Source: JABWCE01 sp964617955
GTDB taxonomy: Bacteria > Bacteroidota > Bacteroidia > NS11-12g > UBA9320
DNA: 64,000 nt
Assembly: GCA_964617955.1 (NCBI GenBank)
Contig: CAZTXB010000007.1
Location: 114,044 to 178,043, forward strand
Direction: 5' to 3'
A model generated the notes under the pieces. It did not search any database, had not been told where the DNA came from, and was given only the letters and a program-made list of their open reading frames with translations. How positions within the stretch are numbered: the stretch's first letter is position 1; every line of letters starts with the position of its first letter. Shown here piece by piece: positions 59,506 to 64,000 of this stretch. Position numbers and translations under genes: made by a program.

Positions 59506-62392
59506 GAGAAAGGGGTATTTTTAAAATGATCTCGGTCCCAAATTTATTTTCAAATATTAAATTATTTATGCTCATTCCAATGGATTCATTTTCTGAAAAA
59601 TCAGCTTTCAGGAGGGTGAATCGCTCTTTGAGAATGTTCAAACTCAAAGATGTTTTAAACTCTTCGCTCTCCTGCCCCCCTTTCTTGAATCCGGAGCCAT
59701 TGTCGGTAACAGAATATTTGAGGATCCCCGGTTCTTCAATTTCAAGTTTTAACCAAATTTGTCCTTTGTCGCTTTTGTTATGAAATCCATGTTTAATGGC
59801 GTTTTCAATGAGGGGTTGCATCATCAAAGGAGGAATGAAATCCGATTCCGGATCTATTTGGCTGTCTACTTCAATTTTATAATCAAACTTATCTTTAAAC
59901 CGAAGTTTTTCAATCTCAAGATATTCCTCCACAAATTGCAATTCAGCTTTAATGCTTATGAAATTGAGCTTTGAAAACTCCAGACTCTTGCGAATGAGCT
60001 TCGCAAATTTTGACAAAAATTTTGATGCTTGCTCGTGATTATTTTCAAAAATAAGATACTGGATGGAGTTGAGGGCATTAAAAATAAAGTGAGGGTTCAT
60101 CTGGTTTCGCAAAGAACTGATTTCGGCGTTCATCATTTTACGCTTCAACTCATGGTCATATCTTACCTTGCGAATAATAAGCCACACTGCGGTTATAGCC
60201 AATAAACCCATTAGACACCAAAAAACAACCTTTACCCAGGTTTTCTCATAATAATACGCCTCGATTTCAAAATCAGCAGTTGAGGTATAGTGTTCTCCGG
60301 TTATGTCGTCTTCTATTTTAATTTCAAACCTGTATTTCCCATGGCTCAAATTAGTAAATTGCACGCTGTTATCGGAAATTGGGGTCCAGGGAGTGGTGAT
60401 TGAGCCATTGTGCATCAAACGATATGAAATTTGGCCAAGGATCTCGTGATTAAGCCAACTATTTTGGGTAAAGTTTATTAAAATATTTCTCCATTTCTTT
60501 TGAACAAATAATTTAACCTCTCTTTCACAATGATTATAGATTGTATCTGAATAGTTTGCTATAATAGATTTAAAAAAAATTGGTGCAATTATCGGATTTT
60601 GTCTTATCCTACTATTTAATACACATATCCCACTATTGGTCGCCGCAATTAGAGTGTCTCCCAGAAGCAAAAGATTATTAATGGTGTTAGATGTCAAGCC
60701 TGTTGAAGTTGTAAGATGTAAAGTAAATCTGATTTGAAGATTATGATTTAAAATCCCTTTAAATAATCCCCTAGATGTTCCAAACCAAAATGTTGAATCA
60801 TTTGCGGAAACCAAACACCTTATTGAACTAAAATTCCGACCATTAATAGAAAATATTTTTTTCAAACTATTGTTTACAAATTCATATAACCCGTTCCCAT
60901 CCGTTAATACAAAAATCCTTCCGTGTCGAGTGATAATATCATTCACCCTTGAATTTAAGGGCCATTGCTCACCAATAACTATTTCGAATTTATTATTTTT
61001 AAATAGATAAACTCCATTAAGACACCCAAGGAGTAATGTTTCATCAGAAAGAGCCAATACTTTAAAAATTGGTGAAGGCGCTATATAATTTTTGAAATGT
61101 TTTAAGTTTAAAGAATAGAAAATTAAATTAGTCTTATTTCCGAGAACAATAAATTTTCTTGTAAGACATAGAGAATTTGCTGCAATGTTTTTAATATCTA
61201 AAAATTTAGGAATCTCTTTGTTATAAATAGCCTTACATATAAATACTTGATTTGCAAACTCATAGATTTCTTTTATTTCATTTCCCTCCGAAACTAATTT
61301 AAAATTGAAATTGGTTTCCCCATACAACAATCTTCCATTAGAAGCTACAAGCGTGAGTTTATTTCTTGTTTTATAAATTTTTTGAATTTTCTCGCCACTA
61401 AGGTAACAGTATACCCCATTATTAGATATGCAATAAATACCATTAGTTAGTGTCGAAAACCAGATCTTACCATAAACGTCCTGGATTATTGACGTTACTG
61501 AAAGATTGGAGAGACCACTTAATGGTTTATAAATATGCGTAAAAGTAGAATCCACGCATACAATACCATTTCTTAATGTACCTATCCAAAAATTTTTCTT
61601 ATCATCTTGAACCATTGCTAAAACATTAGATTCAAAGTTTAATTGCTTATATTTTCGAGATTTATCAAAGCACAAAACCTTGTTCAGGTAAGAAACTAAC
61701 ATTCCGTCATTATCAGTTTTTATGTAGTTGGGGAAACTAATATTCCAATTTATAGGAGCTACTATATATTTATTATAATTGGTCTCAACATACTTAAATC
61801 TAGGAGATTGCGTGATTTGCGAGTTTGGAGAATAAATATTTCGCATTATCATATTTTGACCTAAATCTAAAATTTCAAAACCGGAATTTTTTCCTAAACG
61901 GTCGGGTTTCCTTATAATTTTACCTTTTTCAGTAATACATAGTAATTCTTTAAACTTAGACGTAATCCATAGATTACCAATTGAGTCAAATGCACAATCA
62001 TTTATAAACCCAAGCTTTAGAATCTCTATTAATTTAGAGTTGTAATTTGGGCACTTGAATTTTTGGATACCTTCATCATAGTAATATAATCCAAATCCAT
62101 AGCAGATAAACCAAACTTTACCATCTAGTTTATTCTCAAAAGCTTTAAATATTGTATTGGTTGGAAGCCCGTCAATAGTCGAGTATGTTTTATAACTCTC
62201 TCCATGTTGCATGAATATACCATTGTCAGTACAAACCCATATCCTAAATTTAGAATCTTGCAGAATAGAATATACTTCTGAACTTGGAATACCGCTCTTT
62301 GTTTCAATATTTGTATATGATAAACTTTGACTAAATGAGTTTTTATGATAAAAAACACATAGAATGACAATTACCCATTTATTTATTGGCAT
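59498..62392 (-). CDS. Two-component sensor histidine kinase with periplasmic propeller (LytS/His_kinase type)
   Basis: The 964-residue protein has a signal peptide (WVIVILCVFYHKNSFSQS), then residues ~25-620 with Reg_prop-like repeats (GIPSSEVYSILQDSKFRIWVC, GLSNLSVTSIIQDVYGKIWF, GLTSNTINNLLLLGD). A Y_Y_Y-like Ig domain follows (~630-710), then one transmembrane helix (VVFWCLMGLLAITAVWLII, ~720-740), a coiled-coil, the His_kinase domain with phospho-acceptor His in MNPHFIFNALNSIQ near 764, and an ATPase domain (LIENAIKHGF, VTDNGSGF). It senses an extracytoplasmic ligand, likely glycan-related. The sensor half is visibly more AT-rich than the kinase half. Confidence 0.92.
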   Translation of the reverse strand: MPINKWVIVILCVFYHKNSFSQSLSYTNIETKSGIPSSEVYSILQDSKFRIWVCTDNGIFMQHGESYKTYSTIDGLPTNTIFKAFENKLDGKVWFICYGFGLYYYDEGIQKFKCPNYNSKLIEILKLGFINDCAFDSIGNLWITSKFKELLCITEKGKIIRKPDRLGKNSGFEILDLGQNMIMRNIYSPNSQITQSPRFKYVETNYNKYIVAPINWNISFPNYIKTDNDGMLVSYLNKVLCFDKSRKYKQLNFESNVLAMVQDDKKNFWIGTLRNGIVCVDSTFTHIYKPLSGLSNLSVTSIIQDVYGKIWFSTLTNGIYCISNNGVYCYLSGEKIQKIYKTRNKLTLVASNGRLLYGETNFNFKLVSEGNEIKEIYEFANQVFICKAIYNKEIPKFLDIKNIAANSLCLTRKFIVLGNKTNLIFYSLNLKHFKNYIAPSPIFKVLALSDETLLLGCLNGVYLFKNNKFEIVIGEQWPLNSRVNDIITRHGRIFVLTDGNGLYEFVNNSLKKIFSINGRNFSSIRCLVSANDSTFWFGTSRGLFKGILNHNLQIRFTLHLTTSTGLTSNTINNLLLLGDTLIAATNSGICVLNSRIRQNPIIAPIFFKSIIANYSDTIYNHCEREVKLFVQKKWRNILINFTQNSWLNHEILGQISYRLMHNGSITTPWTPISDNSVQFTNLSHGKYRFEIKIEDDITGEHYTSTADFEIEAYYYEKTWVKVVFWCLMGLLAITAVWLIIRKVRYDHELKRKMMNAEISSLRNQMNPHFIFNALNSIQYLIFENNHEQASKFLSKFAKLIRKSLEFSKLNFISIKAELQFVEEYLEIEKLRFKDKFDYKIEVDSQIDPESDFIPPLMMQPLIENAIKHGFHNKSDKGQIWLKLEIEEPGILKYSVTDNGSGFKKGGQESEEFKTSLSLNILKERFTLLKADFSENESIGMSINNLIFENKFGTEIILKIPLSHD

Positions 62393-62398
62393 CTGAAT

Positions 62399-63649
62399 TT
62401 AATTCGAATTTAATGCACTATCCTTAATTACTTCCTTATAGTAATTAAGAAGCTTTGATGAGATTATTTCTGGACGTAATCCTTCAATTGTAGCTTTCGC
62501 TGCCTTTGAGATTTTTTCCTTTTCTTTAGTATCTAATTTTAAAGCAAATTCAATTGACTCTAAAAGACTACTTGGATTATATGCTTTACATAGAATTCCT
62601 GAAATATTATTTTTAATAATCTCTTCGAAACTAGTACCATACGTTCCAATAACGATTTTACCAAAGTACATAGCTTCAAGACATGTATTAGGGAAATTAT
62701 CAATTCTTGAAGGTAAAACAACAAGTGTAGAATTTATTATAATAGGATATAAGTGTTTATGTGATAAACTAAAATACCAGATCACTTTATTTTTATACTC
62801 ACCAGCTTTTTCTTGCAATAAACTAAATAATGACTGACCCTTGTATGGAATATCTTTTCCTATAAAAACAAAGAAATAATCAGGATTATTTTTAAAAAAA
62901 TCGTGAATAATATTTGAGATTTCCAAGATCCCTTTTAATACTGATAATGATCCAAAGTATAAAATATACTTTGAATTATTTGTTCTGATTTTGATTTGAT
63001 TTAAAATTTCGTTAGAATACTCTATTTCATCAATTATAAACGGCGATTCTATTTTTTGAACCTTTATTTCAAACTTTTTTGAAATATAAGATACCAAAAC
63101 ATTACTTGGGCCAAATAAATTCTTCGCCCTTTTTAGCATCAAATCTTCTATTTTGTTTTTTTGCCATTCTCGAAATCCAATTCTGTTTTCGTTTGCATGC
63201 TCGATTAATGATTGATAACTGGAAATCCTTGTAACAGACGGGATAATCCTTGTATTTATAATTCCAACTGATCTGGTAGTAGCATATTGCACGATATCAA
63301 CCTTATCGCTCTTATGCAATTTCTTTAAGGCTTTATTTAGATTATAGCTTCGATTTATTATTAGTAACGATGGATTAAGCCGGAAAGCGGTTATTAAGTT
63401 TAATAGCCAATACCACCAAGTTTTTCTAGATTTTACTCGTAAAACAAGGATCTCTTTAAAATAAAAGGCTTCATCTTTAGTCGAATCTAGTATAACTGTT
63501 GTCTTAATGTTAAATTTTTGTAACGAGATGCATGTACGAAATAGGTAGTTTGATAAACCTCCAGCAAAGGTACTATCTGTAACAAACTCTGTTGTGACAT
63601 AAGCTACATGAAATTTACTTTGATTTAAGTCTGAAGAAAGATTATCCAA
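62399..63649 (-). CDS. Family 4 glycosyltransferase in operon with the sensor kinase
   Basis: The 416-residue protein starts at TTG 63649. The N-terminal domain has VTTEFVTDSTFAGGLSNYLFRT with the glycine-rich donor loop. The C-terminal domain has YILYFGSLSVLKGILEISNII, YPIIINSTLVVLPSRIDNFPNTCLEAMYFGKIVIGT with the E-x7-E type motif, and EIIKNNISGILCKAYNPSS. It is a normal GT4 with no export signal, transcribed 6 bases ahead of the kinase, which suggests co-regulation. It is AT-rich, like the kinase sensor domain and unlike the genes downstream of it. It lies well apart from the main polysaccharide locus. Confidence 0.87.
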   Translation of the reverse strand: MDNLSSDLNQSKFHVAYVTTEFVTDSTFAGGLSNYLFRTCISLQKFNIKTTVILDSTKDEAFYFKEILVLRVKSRKTWWYWLLNLITAFRLNPSLLIINRSYNLNKALKKLHKSDKVDIVQYATTRSVGIINTRIIPSVTRISSYQSLIEHANENRIGFREWQKNKIEDLMLKRAKNLFGPSNVLVSYISKKFEIKVQKIESPFIIDEIEYSNEILNQIKIRTNNSKYILYFGSLSVLKGILEISNIIHDFFKNNPDYFFVFIGKDIPYKGQSLFSLLQEKAGEYKNKVIWYFSLSHKHLYPIIINSTLVVLPSRIDNFPNTCLEAMYFGKIVIGTYGTSFEEIIKNNISGILCKAYNPSSLLESIEFALKLDTKEKEKISKAAKATIEGLRPEIISSKLLNYYKEVIKDSALNSN

Positions 63650-64000
63650 TTATTTTTTAAAGCTGCAAATAACAAAATTATCTTCATGAACATGATTAAT
63701 GTGGAACTTTTTCTAAAGCATTATTATTGCTTTGGATTATGAATATTGGATATCTAGTTCACTGAAAAACCTACAATCTGTACTTTTTATTGGAGACCTA
63801 AAAACTATATAATCCGCAGTTAACACGATGAATTAAACTTATTTGCTATTAATAGACAAACATTAAATGTCTTTACTTTAAGATAAAATGGATTCTCAAT
63901 CAAAAAGGTTAGCAACTTTTTCCTTTCAGCAAATTTACATTAATAGTGTAATACTCCCCAATTTTAAACCAAAAGGCTAGAAAGTTAAGTTAAAAATCTT
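63650..64000. other. 351-base AT-rich upstream region
   Basis: No gene of useful length is seen on either strand. On the minus strand it should hold the promoter of the glycosyltransferase-kinase-regulator operon. No long inverted or direct repeats were noticed. Confidence 0.5.
63673..63680 (-). promoter_or_regulatory. Candidate -7 box TAATTTTG for the GT-kinase-regulator operon
   Basis: TAATTTTG on the minus strand fits TAnnTTTG and lies 23 bases upstream of TTG 63649. No clear -33 element at the usual spacing was found; TTCC about 20 bases upstream is a weak partner. Confidence 0.35.

Noticed and set aside
63650..64000. Short gene or RNA gene at the 3' edge
   Set aside because: No frame of useful length, no cloverleaf and no strong stem were found.

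Overview
The window is a stretch of a Bacteroidota chromosome; lineage below phylum cannot be fixed from the sequence alone. Support for the phylum comes from a T9SS type A C-terminal sorting domain, a propeller-type LytS-like sensor kinase paired with a LytTR regulator, TAnnTTTG-type -7 promoter boxes, low GC, frequent TTG/GTG starts with little Shine-Dalgarno signal, and a four-helix-bundle (23S rRNA intervening-sequence type) gene. Region 1 (1-47.5 kb, all plus strand): one very long surface-polysaccharide (O-antigen or capsule) locus, cut at its 5' end. Genes are tightly packed, with many ATGA or larger overlaps. Sub-modules: (a) 0-6.3 kb, DegT aminotransferase end, WbqC, two GH43-like propellers, a formyltransferase, twin methyltransferases and a GT2; (b) 6.3-7.4 kb, a WbpI-type epimerase; (c) 7.4-17.2 kb, a block of GT2, methyltransferase, asparagine-synthase-like amidotransferase, NodB-fold deacetylase, unknown alpha-helical protein, aminotransferase, second formyltransferase and unknown membrane protein; (d) 17.2-23.2 kb, HisH/FkbM/HisF/WbpG followed by WbpB/WbpD/WbpE, which with the epimerase predicts a diacetamido- and acetamidino-uronic acid; (e) 23.2-36.9 kb, seven glycosyltransferases, the CDP-glucose pair RfbF/RfbG, a Wzy-like polymerase and a second asparagine-synthase homologue; (f) 37.1-38.9 kb, a carbamoyltransferase preceded directly by a hexamer tandem repeat; (g) 39.1-47.5 kb, GT2, WbpV-like and WbpM-like sugar enzymes, two initiating transferases (PglC/WbaP-type and WecA-type), a second WbpB-like dehydrogenase and a last GT. 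A 1-kb palindrome-rich repeat zone with a four-helix-bundle gene and an Uma2 gene sit inside (g). The predicted product is a heavily decorated glycan (amidated, acetamidino, formylated, methylated, carbamoylated). No flippase, ABC exporter, Wza/Wzc or UDP-GlcNAc 6-dehydrogenase is visible in the window. Region 2 (47.6-64 kb, all minus strand): unrelated genes: a c-type-cytochrome/copper-monooxygenase-like lipoprotein, a 1.4-thousand-residue T9SS propeller protein, ClpC, a patatin-like membrane phospholipase translationally coupled to a tiny lipoprotein, and an operon of glycosyltransferase, propeller sensor kinase and LytTR regulator. No tRNA, rRNA, insertion sequence or CRISPR array was recognised.
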